A stretch of DNA of 64,000 nucleotides from Caballeronia sordidicola (GCF_001544455.2 NZ_FCOC02000004.1:281598-345597), one strand, 5' to 3'. Shown: positions 1 through 8,679, counted from the stretch's first letter. The notes: generated by a model not told the origin, from the letters alone. Numbers and translations: made by a program.

Positions 1-1
1 C

Positions 2-304
2 TGGGGCGAAATCTACAGTCTCTTTCCGGCCACGTGCGGCGATACCTTCGGTCCGAAGTTCGCAGCAACCAACGCGGGTCTGCTCTATACGGCGAAGGGA
101 ACTGCGGCGTTGCTGGTGCCCTTCAGCAGCGTGATCACCGCGGCCACCGGAAGCTGGCATGCCGTGTTCCTGCTGGCGTCCGGCATGGCGGCCGCGTCCG
201 CGCTGCTCGCGCTGTTTGTGTTGAAGCCAATGCGGCAGGCCCACAAGCAGAAGCATGCATCTGCTCCGGTGGATATGCCGTTCGCTTCGATCGCCAAGGA
301 TTGA
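2..304 (+). CDS. C-terminal part of an OFA-family MFS transporter (oxalate/formate antiporter type)
   Basis: The frame is open from the window edge and ends at TGA; only the last 100 codons are present. The text begins WGEIYSLFPATCGDTFGP and continues with TNAGLLYTAKGTAALLVP, a loop-plus-helix pattern typical of the late half of OxlT-like oxalate/formate antiporters in the major facilitator superfamily. Two hydrophobic helices follow (SSVITAATGSWHAVFLLAS and the next stretch), and then a basic, hydrophilic cytoplasmic tail. The family exchanges small carboxylates across the inner membrane; the actual substrate cannot be told from this fragment. The 5' part and promoter lie outside the window. 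Confidence 0.8.
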   Translation, partial: WGEIYSLFPATCGDTFGPKFAATNAGLLYTAKGTAALLVPFSSVITAATGSWHAVFLLASGMAAASALLALFVLKPMRQAHKQKHASAPVDMPFASIAKD

Positions 305-391
305 TGCGGGGATCGATGCAGCGCCGGGCGTAAGTCTCGCCATGTCCGATGGCCGGTAAACTCAGCGGCCATCGGCCGTATTGAAGAGAGC

Positions 392-658
392 TTATTTTCG
401 CCCCACGAGATAACACACGCCGTCGGGCCCGTATCGTTCGCTATGGGCTTCGTTCGGCTTCAGGTGAAACACATCGCCGGCTTGATAGCGCGTTTCCTTA
501 CCCGCGACTTCAAGCGTCAGCTCACCCTCCAGGATCAGCGCCTTCGCTTCGAACGGATGCACATGATCGTCCAGGGACGCACCGGCTTCGCGCTCGACCA
601 GCACGGTGGTCTGGAAACCCTCGCGTGCGAGCATTTCGATGAAATCGTCGCGTTCCAT
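392..658 (-). CDS. Small single-domain cupin protein
   Basis: This 88-residue protein is one cupin barrel. Visible motifs are the metal-site-like HVHPFEAKALILEGELTL in the first half and AGDVFHLKPNEAHSERYGP in the second, with three histidines and a glutamate that could hold a metal. I chose the ATG at 658 because AAGGGGAA lies about five bases upstream; the frame stays open a further 46 codons upstream, but that part is unlike a cupin. It is divergent from the isochorismatase-like gene, sharing about 150 bp of upstream DNA. Stand-alone cupins of this size often bind small molecules or serve as dioxygenase-like enzymes; no substrate can be named. Confidence 0.8.
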   Translation of the reverse strand: MERDDFIEMLAREGFQTTVLVEREAGASLDDHVHPFEAKALILEGELTLEVAGKETRYQAGDVFHLKPNEAHSERYGPDGVCYLVGRK

Positions 659-807
659 GATTGTTCCCCTTGTTTGCGCACCTCGTTCAATCGCTAATAT
701 AGGTTGAAACCGTGCGTCCTGCGGCCAATTCCGAAAACGCGTAAAATGTGAGACTGTCCTCATGTTTTTACGCGTATTGTTTTGCGCACATTTCAAATGG
801 AGCCGTC

Positions 808-1389
808 ATGTCTAGTCTCGATCTGCATCCTGAACACACCGCGCTGGTGGCCATCGACTTGCAGCAGGGCATTCTCGCGAGGCAACTCGGACCCCATTCA
901 GCCGCCGATGTCCTCGCAAACAGCGTGCGGCTTGCCAATACGGTGCGCGCCAAAGGCGGCCTGGTGGTTTGGGTTCGCGTCGACCTGGCCGGCATTCTGA
1001 GTCTTCCCGCCGATGCATCCACCGCGCCGCCGAAGGGTTCGCCGCCACCGCCGGCAAGCGCGTCGGAGTTGTCACCGGAGCTCGGCAGGCAGGGCGCGGA
1101 CGTGGTCGTGACCAAGCGCCAGTGGGGCGCGTTTTATGGCACCGACCTGGAGCAGCATCTGCGCCGCAACGGCATCCGGAGCCTCATCATGAGCGGCATC
1201 GCTACGAATTTCGGCGTGGAATCGACGGCGCGCGGCGCGTTTGATCGCGCCTACGAACTCGTGTTTGCGGAAGATGCAATGACGTCGCTGAGCGCTGAAG
1301 CGCACGCGTTTGTGATCGCAAATATTTTTCCGCGCATGGGCCGCGTGCGCTCGACGGCGGAAGTGGTGAAGGCGCTGCAAGAGGCATAA
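808..1389 (+). CDS. Isochorismatase-like cysteine hydrolase
   Basis: The protein has 193 residues from the ATG at 808, with GGAG placed just upstream; an earlier in-frame start at 748 would add an unrelated 20 residues. The family triad is visible: Asp in LVAIDLQQGIL, Lys in VVTKRQWGAFYGTDLE, while the usual nucleophile position reads SGIATNFGVESTARGAF. In classic members this is a Gly-Val-x-Thr-x-x-Cys-Val segment; here the cysteine position is replaced (ATNFGVEST), so catalytic activity as an amidase is doubtful or needs another residue. Isochorismatase-like proteins hydrolyse amides or vinyl ethers of small molecules. Divergent from the cupin gene. Confidence 0.82.
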   Translation: MSSLDLHPEHTALVAIDLQQGILARQLGPHSAADVLANSVRLANTVRAKGGLVVWVRVDLAGILSLPADASTAPPKGSPPPPASASELSPELGRQGADVVVTKRQWGAFYGTDLEQHLRRNGIRSLIMSGIATNFGVESTARGAFDRAYELVFAEDAMTSLSAEAHAFVIANIFPRMGRVRSTAEVVKALQEA

Positions 1390-1448
1390 GGCGAGACTGG
1401 ATTGGCCGATGCACGCGCTGCAACGCGCGGCATCGGCTCGCACGATAT

Positions 1449-2411
1449 TCAAGCCTCCGCGCGCGATCCCTTCGCCACCGCTTCCATCTCCTGCGTCGAT
1501 CCCTTTGCCGGCCTGCCAGCCCAGTACCCGGCGAGCAGCGACCCCGACAAGTTGTGCCAAACCGAAAACAGTGCGCCCGGCAACGCTGCAATCGGGGTGA
1601 AATAAAGCTTGCCGAGCGTCGCGGCCAATCCCGAGTTCTGCATACCGACTTCAATCGCCAGCGTCCGGCAAACCGCTTCATCGAAACCAAGCAGACGGCC
1701 GCCCCAATATCCGCCGAGCAGGCCAATGCCGTTATGCAGCACCACGCCGAACATCACCAGCAAGCCCACCGATGCAATGCTCTTCTGCGTCCCCGCGACC
1801 ACGGCCGAGATGATCAGCAGGATCGCGACCATCGAGATGATGGGCAACGCCGGTTCGACCGCGCGCACCAGCCTGTTGAAAAACTGGTTGATGAAGAGCC
1901 CGGCGACGATCGGCAGCGCCACGATCTGGACAATGCTCATCAACATGCCGTGGACGTCGACGGCAATCGAGGCGTCCACGTAAAGGCGCGTGAGGAGGGG
2001 CGTCGCGAACACGCCCACGAGCGTCGACAACGCGCTGATGGTGACGGACAACGCAACGTCGCCGCGGGCCAGGTAGATCATCACGTTGGACGCCGTGCCG
2101 CTCGCGACGCTGCCGACCAGCACCATGCCGGCGGTCAGGTCGGGCGGCATGCGCAGCAGTTTTGCGATCACCCAGGCGGCAAGCGGCATCACGAGATAAT
2201 GCAGGCCGATCCCCGCGATCACGGGCGCCGGCCGCGTGAAGACGCGCCGGAAGTCAGCGAAGGAAAGCGTGACGCCCATCGCGAACATGATGATGGTGAG
2301 CAGCAGGGTGACATGCGGCGCAATGCCGGTGAACGAGGCGGGCGAGAAGTAGGCGGCGACCGAGATGAGGACGGCCCAAAAGGGGAACAAGCGGGTGACG
2401 CGCGAAAGCAT
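1449..2411 (-). CDS. BASS-family (bile acid:sodium symporter type) transporter
   Basis: The protein has 320 residues and about nine or ten hydrophobic helices. It carries the family signatures [16 protein letters not shown] near residue 45 and [18 protein letters not shown] near residue 100, and the second-half signature [19 protein letters not shown] near residue 250. Bacterial BASS proteins import organic anions or pantothenate precursors with sodium; close relatives include PanS-type pantoate carriers, but the substrate here is not determinable. A CAGGA element lies about 12 bases before the ATG. It is convergent with the isochorismatase-like gene, with only 59 bp between the stop codons and no strong hairpin. 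Confidence 0.88.
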   Translation of the reverse strand: MLSRVTRLFPFWAVLISVAAYFSPASFTGIAPHVTLLLTIIMFAMGVTLSFADFRRVFTRPAPVIAGIGLHYLVMPLAAWVIAKLLRMPPDLTAGMVLVGSVASGTASNVMIYLARGDVALSVTISALSTLVGVFATPLLTRLYVDASIAVDVHGMLMSIVQIVALPIVAGLFINQFFNRLVRAVEPALPIISMVAILLIISAVVAGTQKSIASVGLLVMFGVVLHNGIGLLGGYWGGRLLGFDEAVCRTLAIEVGMQNSGLAATLGKLYFTPIAALPGALFSVWHNLSGSLLAGYWAGRPAKGSTQEMEAVAKGSRAEA

Positions 2412-2622
2412 GCTGTTTCGATCCTGGCTGATTTAGGGGCGGGGTGAAAGTGCCGAAGGGGCAACAAAAACGGAACTTGCTGACCGTGCCATCGATAAAT
2501 GCGGCCAGGGGCGCGCCGCGCCGCCGATCCTTTTGAGATTCGCCGGCCGCTGAAGACGCCGGCGCGAATTGTATCGTTTTGCCGAGCGACCCTCGCCGAA
2601 TCCGCGTCGGACCGGCGTCGCC

Positions 2623-3045
2623 CTATTTCAATCGTGCGATGGTCGCCGCGTCCGGTTCGCCACCGAAGTAGGTATTCAGCGCCAGTTCAAACGGTGTCTT
2701 GTCGCGTGCGGCGTGGGCAAAAAGGGTCATCGACGAATGGAATTTCAGGTCGTCCGGATAGCCGAAGATCTGCTCAACCGAGCGTCCCTCGAGCGCATTC
2801 ACGATCTGCGTCAACACTCGCAAGCGTTCGCCGAGCACGGCGTGATCAAGATAGGCACGGGCTTCATCGACCGATGAAATCGCGTAGCGGCGCGCGATTT
2901 CGCTATGCCCGAGCCCCTGAATCTGCGGAAATATGAACCACATCCAGTGCGTGCGTTTCTTGCCGCTTTCCAGTTCGGCGGTCACGGTTTCGAACAGCGG
3001 ATTCTGGGCATCGACAAAACGTTGCAGATTGAATGTGTCGGACAT
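2623..3045 (-). CDS. DUF1810 family protein
   Basis: The 140-residue protein matches the DUF1810 pattern: FNLQRFVDAQNPLFETVTAE at the start, then KRTHWMWFIFPQIQGLGHSE, and a middle block containing GYPDDLKFHSSMTLF. The start is secure: GGAGG sits seven bases before the ATG. The family is a small, mostly helical cytoplasmic protein of unknown function that is widespread in proteobacteria and fungi; the conserved W-F-FPQ-GLG patch may form a ligand site. It is divergent from the ABC exporter operon, with 125 bp between starts. I cannot assign a reaction. Confidence 0.88.
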   Translation of the reverse strand: MSDTFNLQRFVDAQNPLFETVTAELESGKKRTHWMWFIFPQIQGLGHSEIARRYAISSVDEARAYLDHAVLGERLRVLTQIVNALEGRSVEQIFGYPDDLKFHSSMTLFAHAARDKTPFELALNTYFGGEPDAATIARLK

Positions 3046-3170
3046 GACCGCCTCCAGATCGTTGCCGTAAAAGTTGCAAGCGACGTTCCCGCCGCATCTG
3101 CCGGTTTGGCGCGGACCCGTAATCCCGCCCGCTTGCGAAGAATATGCCGCTTTCTGCTATCTTGGCGGCC

Positions 3171-4097
3171 ATGCAAAACATCATCGAAATTTCGAACCTG
3201 TCGAAGAGCTACGCGTCCGGCTTCACGGCGCTGAAAAATGTCTCACTCGATATCCGCCGCGGCGAGATCTTCGCGCTCCTCGGGCCGAACGGCGCGGGCA
3301 AAACAACGCTGATCAGCATTGTGTGCGGGATCGTGAATCCCACGGAAGGCGCGGTGCGCGTCAACGGTCACGGCATTATCTCCGACTACCGCGCCGCCCG
3401 CGCCATGATCGGCCTTGTGCCGCAGGAACTGACGACCGACGCGTTCGAGTCCGTCTGGGCGACCGTCTCATTCAGCCGCGGCCTCTTTGGCAAGCCGCCC
3501 AATCCGGCGCACATAGAAAAGGTGTTGCGGTCATTGTCGCTCTGGGAAAAGAAGGACAACAAGCTTGTCACGCTCTCGGGCGGCATGAAACGCCGCGTGC
3601 TGATCGCGAAGGCGCTTTCGCACGAGCCGGAAATCCTGTTCCTCGACGAGCCGACCGCCGGCGTGGACGTGGAACTGCGCCGCGACATGTGGAATCTCGT
3701 GCGAGGCCTGAAAGCGAACGGCGTGACGATCATCCTGACGACGCATTACATCGATGAAGCCGAGGAAATGGCAGATCGAATCGGTGTGATCAATCGCGGC
3801 GAGATCATTCTTGTTGAAGAAAAATCCGAGCTGATGCGCAAGCTTGGTCAGAAAAAACTCGCGCTGCAACTGGAAGATGCGATCGCACAGATTCCCGCGG
3901 GCTTGAGCGGATACGGGCTGAGCCTGTCGGCGGATGGTTGCGAGCTGACCTACACCTATGACGCGCAGGACGAACCTGGCCGCATCATCACGCTGCTGAA
4001 AGACCTCGCCGATAACGGCGTCCAGTTCAAAGACCTGCAAACGACGCAGAGCTCGCTGGAAGATATTTTCGTGAGCCTGGTCGGAGAGAAGAAATGA
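3171..4097 (+). CDS. ABC-2 type exporter, ATP-binding subunit
   Basis: The 308-residue protein has one ABC ATPase domain in the first 220 residues: Walker [11 protein letters not shown] near residue 40, a Q-loop ([10 protein letters not shown]), the signature [15 protein letters not shown], Walker [13 protein letters not shown] and the switch His in [14 protein letters not shown] 90-residue C-terminal part, typical of drug/lipid ABC-2 exporters, follows. The ATG at 3171 ([12 protein letters not shown]) begins the conserved domain; the upstream ATG at 3144 lacks a better ribosome site. Its stop overlaps the start of the permease gene (ATGA), so the two should be translated together. YadG-like in layout; substrate unknown. 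Confidence 0.92.
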   Translation: MQNIIEISNLSKSYASGFTALKNVSLDIRRGEIFALLGPNGAGKTTLISIVCGIVNPTEGAVRVNGHGIISDYRAARAMIGLVPQELTTDAFESVWATVSFSRGLFGKPPNPAHIEKVLRSLSLWEKKDNKLVTLSGGMKRRVLIAKALSHEPEILFLDEPTAGVDVELRRDMWNLVRGLKANGVTIILTTHYIDEAEEMADRIGVINRGEIILVEEKSELMRKLGQKKLALQLEDAIAQIPAGLSGYGLSLSADGCELTYTYDAQDEPGRIITLLKDLADNGVQFKDLQTTQSSLEDIFVSLVGEKK

Positions 4098-4855
4098 ATA
4101 TTCATGCAGTCCGGGCAATCTACAGATTCGAAATGGCGCGAACGTGGCGCACCATCATGGGCAGCATCATCTCGCCCGTGATTTCCACGTCGCTGTATTT
4201 CGTGGTGTTCGGCGCGGCTATCGGGTCGCGCATTCCCGAAGTGAACGGCGTGAGTTACGGCGCGTTCATTGTGCCGGGCCTCGTAATGCTGTCGCTGCTC
4301 ACGCAAAGCGTGTCCAATGCGTCGTTCGGCATCTATTTTCCAAAGTTCACCGGGACAATCTACGAACTGCTCTCGGCGCCCGTTTCGTATCTCGAGATCG
4401 TGCTGAGTTATGTGGGGGCGGCAGCGACCAAGTCGATCATCCTCGGCCTGATCATTCTCGCGACCGCGCGCCTGTTCGTGCCGCTGCATGTGGATCATCC
4501 GTTCATGATGATCGTGTTCCTGCTGCTGACGGCCATCACGTTCAGCCTGCTAGGTTTTATCATCGGCATCTGGGCGGACGGGTTCGAGAAATTGCAGGTG
4601 ATTCCGCTCCTGATCATCACGCCGCTGACGTTCCTTGGCGGAAGTTTTTATTCCATCGATATCCTGCCGCCGTTCTGGAAAGCCGTCGCGCTGTTCAATC
4701 CGGTGGTGTACCTGATCAGCGGCTTTCGCTGGAGCTTCTACGGTATCGCCGATGTCAGCGTCGAGATCAGCCTCATCATGACGCTGGTGTTCCTGGCGGT
4801 GTTTATTGGCGTGGTCGCGTGGATATTCAAGACCGGCTACAAGCTGAAATCATGA
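4094..4855 (+). CDS. ABC-2 type exporter, permease subunit
   Basis: This 253-residue membrane protein has six predicted helices and the ABC-2 permease features: an amphipathic N-terminal helix ([14 protein letters not shown]), the central segment [15 protein letters not shown], and the conserved loop [19 protein letters not shown] followed by [12 protein letters not shown] near the end. It resembles YadH. It starts within the stop codon of the ATPase gene, which implies a two-gene exporter in the inner membrane working as a dimer. No substrate can be inferred from either subunit. The cupin gene follows after 13 bp, so all three genes are probably on one transcript. Confidence 0.92.
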   Translation: MNIHAVRAIYRFEMARTWRTIMGSIISPVISTSLYFVVFGAAIGSRIPEVNGVSYGAFIVPGLVMLSLLTQSVSNASFGIYFPKFTGTIYELLSAPVSYLEIVLSYVGAAATKSIILGLIILATARLFVPLHVDHPFMMIVFLLLTAITFSLLGFIIGIWADGFEKLQVIPLLIITPLTFLGGSFYSIDILPPFWKAVALFNPVVYLISGFRWSFYGIADVSVEISLIMTLVFLAVFIGVVAWIFKTGYKLKS

Positions 4856-4868
4856 AAGGTGCGGACAA

Positions 4869-5381
4869 ATGCGCGATATACCGCTTGAACTGATCGGACG
4901 CTTAGGGCTTCAGCCGCACCCTGAAGGCGGTTTTTTCCGCGAGACGTATCGGGGCGCGCAGCGTGTATTGAGGGAGGATCGGCCGGAAGAAAGCCGTTCC
5001 GCGTCGACTGCGATCTATTACTTGCTTTGCGACGGCGCGCATTCGGCGTGGCACCGGATTCGATCGGACGAGCTTTGGCACTTCCATGCAGGCGAGCCGA
5101 TCAAGATCCACGTAATCGATGCAGACGGCCAGTTGCATACGCATCGGCTCGGCAACGCGCTGATACATGCCGACGCGGTATTCCAGGTGACGGTTCCGGC
5201 GGGGCTCTGGTTTGCGGCGCAGTTGTGTGATCCATCCACGTTCGCGCTTGCCGGCTGCACCGTGGCGCCGGGTTTTGAATTCAGCGAATTCGAACTCGCC
5301 GATAGCGCGGCATTGACGCAGGCGTATCCGCAGCACGAGGAAATAATCGGCCAGTTAGCCCCGCGATCAAAACCTTCATGA
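4869..5381 (+). CDS. Cupin_5 (DUF985) family protein
   Basis: The protein has 170 residues and begins with LIGRLGLQPHPEGGFFRETY, the diagnostic DUF985/cupin_5 opening. It then shows STAIYYLLCDGAHSAWHRIR, DELWHFHAGEPI and VPAGLWFAAQL, and ends in APGFEFSEFELAD. Histidines in AHSAWHRI and WHFH could form a metal or ligand site within the barrel. AAAGGTG lies nine bases before the ATG. The family is found next to many metabolic genes; members have been linked to sugar or nucleotide ligands, but no activity is established here. It trails the ABC-2 exporter by 13 bp and is probably co-transcribed with it. Confidence 0.9.
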   Translation: MRDIPLELIGRLGLQPHPEGGFFRETYRGAQRVLREDRPEESRSASTAIYYLLCDGAHSAWHRIRSDELWHFHAGEPIKIHVIDADGQLHTHRLGNALIHADAVFQVTVPAGLWFAAQLCDPSTFALAGCTVAPGFEFSEFELADSAALTQAYPQHEEIIGQLAPRSKPS

Positions 5382-5408
5382 AAGCGGTGTGAGGGGTATG
5401 CGCAGGCC

Positions 5409-5449
5409 AAAAAAAACGGCGCTCTCGTGATCGAGGCGCCGCTATTTTT
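5409..5449. terminator. Bidirectional intrinsic terminator
   Basis: An A8 run, a G/C-rich stem (CGGCGC-TCTCG paired with CGAGGCGCCG, one bulged base, four-base loop) and a T5 run lie between the convergent cupin_5 gene and the small minus-strand gene. Either orientation gives a stem followed by U residues. Confidence 0.85.
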
Positions 5450-5461
5450 CTGGCTGTGATC

Positions 5462-5665
5462 TTACAGATTTGCTCGCACCGCATCGCGAACGGCATCCAT
5501 CATGCCGCCGTGGTTGAGCGGGATATCGAGTGAATCGGCGAAGACCTCCTGATCCGTCTGTGCGCGCGCCTCTTTTGGTTCGCGGAGCACTTGCGACTCA
5601 TACGCTGTATCTGCGGACCGGATGGTGTCACGAGCTACGGCGCGCTGCGCTTGAAAACTCTTCAC
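5462..5665 (-). CDS. Small hydrophilic protein of unknown function
   Basis: This 67-residue protein starts with GTG, preceded by a near-perfect AAGGAG eight bases away, which is the main argument that it is real. It also ends just inside a good terminator. The sequence is charged and has no membrane segment: an N-terminal part rich in Arg/Gln, a central acidic-basic mix (REPKEARAQTDQEVF) and a C-terminal DIPLNHGGMMDAVRDAVRANL. I do not recognise a family. The overlapping opposite-strand frame lacks a ribosome site. It may be a genus-restricted small protein. Confidence 0.6.
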   Translation of the reverse strand: MKSFQAQRAVARDTIRSADTAYESQVLREPKEARAQTDQEVFADSLDIPLNHGGMMDAVRDAVRANL

Positions 5666-6125
5666 GATGAACTCCTTGCAGTGATGGAGCGGCGGGAGAC
5701 TGCAATCCTACGCAATTGCGATGACAAATTTACGACGCATGTCCTTGCCGGAGCGCGTTGCGCGTTCAGCAATCAAAGCGCGGGACTACAGTGTAATAGC
5801 TGTCACACAGCCGTAATCGTACTTTTGGCTTATGAAACGATGAAGGGAATATCAGCGGCGAGCGCGAAATTTGGCTTGAAAATTGCCGTTTAGAAAAAGG
5901 CGATTTGCGCGCAGAGCGGATGGGTAAGAACGTTCGCGGAAAGCGCGTTCGCGAAGGCGCGCCGTGTGACCAGCCGACGCCCATACGCGCACTTGTCGTA
6001 CAGAGAGAAGTTAAAGCGGCGTCTCAAGTTCGGCGTACGTGGACGCCGATTTTCATATCACGGAAAGCGCGTCCGCATCGTGCAGGCAGCGCTTTCGTGT
6101 CATTTCCCGTGGTTAAACGGTTCGC
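5666..6125. other. Gene-free stretch (460 bp)
   Basis: Between the small GTG-start gene and the end of the DUF3331 gene I see no frame with a convincing start, ribosome site and composition. A 77-codon plus-strand frame (5905-6138) is Arg/Lys-rich with no recognisable pattern. The segment near 5930-5950 repeats GTTCGCG-type words around AAAGCGCGTTCGCG, suggesting a decayed or structured region. The first 100 bp should hold the promoter of the small minus-strand gene. Confidence 0.5.
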
Positions 6126-6602
6126 TCATGCATGCTGATCCTGTAGCTCCGCATCGCAGTTCTCGTTCTCGGGCATGGCCGCGGCGAGGATCATCGCCGA
6201 CGCGTTTTGCGGTTTCGGATCGCGTTGCGACGGCCGATACACCGCGTCGCCCCGGTGGATCAGTTCACCACTGAGGGCGCAGACGCCATCGGAAGCTGCG
6301 GTCGTGACGCGCCAACCCTGGTAACCGTAGTGGCATGTCCCGGCATCCGACCAGTAGACAATGGCGGTGGCGCTGCTCGGCCGTTCGATCACGCGCACAA
6401 CAGCCTCGGGAAATGGGCGGCGCGATTCAGTTGCCGGCGCAGCAACGCGCGGATGATCGCGTTCCCACGCGCGGGTGAGCCGCTCTAAAAACGGGTGGAC
6501 GGCCCTTTGCCGCGGAGCAGTTTCTGCCGCGCTTGCGTGGGTCGCTGTCAACGAGCGGACCGTCTGTTGCCACGGGTCCGCGCTTCTGGCTAACGCTGTC
6601 AT
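6126..6602 (-). CDS. DUF3331 family protein
   Basis: The protein has 158 residues from the ATG at 6602 (MTALARSADPW), with AGGAAC upstream; the frame is open 13 codons further but without a better start. The C-terminal half carries the DUF3331 pattern: RVIERPSSATAIVYWSDAG, then CHYGYQGWRVTTAASDGVCALSGELIHRGDAVYRP. The two cysteines and the CALSGELIHRGD turn resemble a half zinc-knuckle, but a full metal site is not evident. The N-terminal 60 residues are low-complexity and probably disordered. DUF3331 proteins occur almost only in Burkholderia relatives and have no known function, so this gene also supports the taxonomic assignment. Confidence 0.85.
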   Translation of the reverse strand: MTALARSADPWQQTVRSLTATHASAAETAPRQRAVHPFLERLTRAWERDHPRVAAPATESRRPFPEAVVRVIERPSSATAIVYWSDAGTCHYGYQGWRVTTAASDGVCALSGELIHRGDAVYRPSQRDPKPQNASAMILAAAMPENENCDAELQDQHA

Positions 6603-6948
6603 GGTTCGTTCCTGGCATGGTTCACGCTCGAACTTACGCATTCAGCGCGCTCCGATAAATACCATTCAGGTGAATACACTGTCTTGTTAGCGCGAATAAT
6701 CGCAACAGTGCGTTATGCAATAAGGCTTTCCCCGATGTTGCACTGCCGCGCGGCCGCCGTTTGAAGCCGATTGATACTTTTAATAATTCCGATAGGCGAG
6801 TATCCGCAAATCGGCCTCCTTTCAATCAAGTTAGGACGCGGGCAACGTGTTTGGTTTTCGTAAGGTGTCAAACTTTGCGGGAAATCGTGGAATAGGTCTT
6901 GCGCAGGCCATACTGCTTGCCTTACTTAAAACACTGAACGAGGTATTC
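6603..6948. other. Divergent intergenic region (346 bp)
   Basis: This stretch separates the DUF3331 and RcnB-like genes and must contain both promoters. It is more AT-rich than its flanks in 6690-6830. I see no small gene; a plus-strand frame in phase with the RcnB gene is open from 6847, but it lacks the signal-peptide start. Confidence 0.5.
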
Positions 6949-7431
6949 GTGAAGAGAAGTCATATCGCAGCAGCGGTTTTATTTTCGGGCCTGGGTTTGG
7001 CGTCGACGGCGTTTGCGCAGGGCGGTCCTGGCGGTCACGATGACCACGGCGGCCCCCAACAACATCCGGGCGGACAACAGATGCAAGGTCACGGCGGCTA
7101 TCAGAATCAGAACCAGGCGCAGAATCGCGGTCCGCAAGGCATCCCCGGCGGCCAGCACCACGATAACGGCCGCCCGCCTCCACGCGCCGACAACGGCCCC
7201 GGACGCGGTGGCCCCGGAGGCATGCACGGCGACAGTCCCCGCGAGTGGCATCGCGGAGATCGCTTGCCCAATGATTACCGGGATCGCCAGTATGTGGTCG
7301 ACGATTACCGTGGATATGGACTGCGTCAGCCGCCGCGTGGCTACCATTGGGTCGGCGTAGGCGGCGACTACGTGCTCGCCGCGATCGCAACGGGCGTGAT
7401 CGCTCAGATTGTGCTGAGCGGCGGGAACTAA
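6949..7431 (+). CDS. RcnB-like secreted/periplasmic protein
   Basis: From a GTG at 6949 (CGAGG six bases upstream) the 160-residue protein begins with a clear signal peptide, KRSHIAAAVLFSGLGLASTAFA, cleaved before QGGPGG. A Gly/His/Gln/Asn-rich, probably disordered spacer of about 75 residues follows. The RcnB-type domain is at the C-terminus: WHRGDRLPNDYRDRQYVVDD, RQPPRGYHWVGVGGDYVLAA and a final hydrophobic IATGVIAQIVL segment. RcnB of E. coli is a periplasmic factor in nickel/cobalt homeostasis. Many Burkholderia paralogs share only the C-terminal domain, so a metal role is a weak inference here, although the His-rich spacer would suit it. Confidence 0.82.
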   Translation: MKRSHIAAAVLFSGLGLASTAFAQGGPGGHDDHGGPQQHPGGQQMQGHGGYQNQNQAQNRGPQGIPGGQHHDNGRPPPRADNGPGRGGPGGMHGDSPREWHRGDRLPNDYRDRQYVVDDYRGYGLRQPPRGYHWVGVGGDYVLAAIATGVIAQIVLSGGN

Positions 7432-7463
7432 AAAAGGCGGCTCTCGGGCCGCAATGCATTGAA

Positions 7464-7497
7464 CATAGGCCGTTCCGGTGATACCGAACGGCCTATG
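7464..7497. terminator. Hairpin between convergent genes
   Basis: CATAGGCCGTTC and GAACGGCCTATG form a perfect 12-bp stem around a 10-base apex, lying between the stop of the RcnB-like gene and the stop of the TetR gene. There is no clear T run on either side, so it could act as a bidirectional terminator or an RNA 3'-end stabiliser. Confidence 0.6.
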
Positions 7498-7521
7498 TCC
7501 GTGTAACGACGGGAATGGCGC

Positions 7522-8106
7522 TTACATGCGGGCAGTGTCCGTGATCGCCTTTACCACGCGAGCCAGCGATTTGAGCGCTACCTCGGGCGAGTCCTCGAAC
7601 TGGGCCCCGATAATCGCGCCGTCCACTGCCATTGCCAACGCGCGTGCATCCGCCTTGGCAGTCCTCGACCCTGCCGGCAACAGCGTCCTGATGACCGCAG
7701 ACATATCCAGCTTGTGACGCCGCGAAATATCGACGGCTTCGGGCAACGTACCGCCGACTTCCACCACCGCGTTGATGAACGCGCATCCCCTATATGCGTC
7801 GCTCCCGAACCATTCCGCGAGCGCGGGCACGAGCGCATTGGCGTTACCGCCATGACGCTTGACGGCATCTTCGAACCACGCCATCCAGTTGCGATGCCGG
7901 TAATCGAGGAACGCCACGATCAGGTCATTTTTTGCCGGATAGTATCGATAAAACGTCTTCTTCGCGACGCCCGATTCCGCGATCACGCGATCAATTCCCG
8001 TCGCGCGAATTCCGTCGCGGTAAAAGAGATCGTGCGCGGTTGCGAGGATTCGTTCGGCTGGCGAAGGATCCGGTGTGAATTCCACAGTGGAAGAAAGTAA
8101 TGTCAT
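7522..8106 (-). CDS. TetR/AcrR family regulator
   Basis: The 194-residue protein has a TetR helix-turn-helix at residues about 18-60: RILATAHDLFYRDGIRATGI, then DRVIAESGVAKKTFYRYYPA and KNDLIVAFLDYR. The C-terminal ligand domain includes CAFINAVVEVGG and ends VARVVKAITDTARM-like. TetR proteins are dimeric repressors released by small ligands. It is divergent from the DUF1348 gene, and two matching palindromes lie in the 105 bp between them, so the natural model is repression of both genes. AcrR-type in domain sequence; the ligand is unknown. Confidence 0.93.
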   Translation of the reverse strand: MTLLSSTVEFTPDPSPAERILATAHDLFYRDGIRATGIDRVIAESGVAKKTFYRYYPAKNDLIVAFLDYRHRNWMAWFEDAVKRHGGNANALVPALAEWFGSDAYRGCAFINAVVEVGGTLPEAVDISRRHKLDMSAVIRTLLPAGSRTAKADARALAMAVDGAIIGAQFEDSPEVALKSLARVVKAITDTARM

Positions 8107-8118
8107 GGTTCGATCATT

Positions 8119-8136
8119 GTAGACAGGTCTGTCTCC
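8119..8136. promoter_or_regulatory. Palindromic operator 1 (TetR candidate)
   Basis: GTAGACAG-GT-CTGTCTCC: 8-base half sites with one mismatched pair and a two-base centre. It lies 13 bp upstream of the TetR start codon, matches the second operator as its reverse complement, and is centred 36 bp from it. Confidence 0.75.
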
Positions 8137-8154
8137 CTGCGCTAGAGTACGCGA

Positions 8155-8172
8155 GTAGACAGACCTGTCTAC
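8155..8172. promoter_or_regulatory. Palindromic operator 2 (TetR candidate)
   Basis: GTAGACAG-AC-CTGTCTAC: perfect 8-base half sites around a two-base centre, 40 bp before the DUF1348 start. The TAGACxGxxCTGTCTA core resembles operators reported for NemR/AcrR-like TetR proteins, an established-knowledge comparison from memory only. Confidence 0.8.
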
Positions 8173-8211
8173 TTAAGCGAAATCTACTCGATAACCTTCA
8201 AAGGTGCCGTC

Positions 8212-8679
8212 ATGGAAAGCAAGCCCCCGTTCCCTCCGTTCGATATCGAAACCGCCCGGCAAAAGGTCCGCCTCGCTGAGGACGGCTGGAATTCCCGCGA
8301 CCCGAAGCGGGTTGCGCTGGCGTACAGCGAGGACACCCGCTGGCGCAACCGCGCGGAGTTTGTTTCCGGACGCACCGAAGTGGAAGCGTTCCTTGCGCGC
8401 AAATGGGCGCGCGAACTCGACTATCGGCTGATCAAGGAATTGTGGGCCTTTACGGGTTCGCGGATTGCGGTGCGCTTTGCGTACGAATGGCACGATGATT
8501 CGAAGAACTGGTTCCGCAGCTTCGGCAACGAGAACTGGGAATTCAACGAGGCGGGGCTGATGACGCATCGGCACGCGAGCATCAACGACTTGCCGATCAA
8601 GGAATTGGAGCGCAAATACCACTGGCCGCTAGGCCGCCGGCCCGACGATCATCCGGGCCTGAGCGACCTGGGTTTTTAA
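8212..8679 (+). CDS. DUF1348 (NTF2-fold) protein
   Basis: The 155-residue protein matches DUF1348 across its full length: [78 protein letters not shown] and the end [19 protein letters not shown]. These proteins adopt the cone-shaped NTF2/SnoaL fold, often with a buried pocket; the reaction is not known. The start ATG follows AAAGGTGCCGTC. It is divergent from the TetR gene and has a perfect palindrome in its promoter region, so it is probably the regulator's target, perhaps induced by a reactive small molecule. Single-gene unit; next gene is convergent. Confidence 0.9.
   Translation: MESKPPFPPFDIETARQKVRLAEDGWNSRDPKRVALAYSEDTRWRNRAEFVSGRTEVEAFLARKWARELDYRLIKELWAFTGSRIAVRFAYEWHDDSKNWFRSFGNENWEFNEAGLMTHRHASINDLPIKELERKYHWPLGRRPDDHPGLSDLGF

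Noticed and set aside
5591..5893. A plus-strand 100-codon frame opposite the small GTG-start gene
   Set aside because: No ribosome site or family resemblance; the minus-strand frame has AAGGAG at the right distance and a terminator after it.
7464..7497. The 12-bp hairpin as an RcnB-related metal operator
   Set aside because: It lies after the stop codons of two convergent genes, not before a start, so an RNA 3'-end role is simpler.
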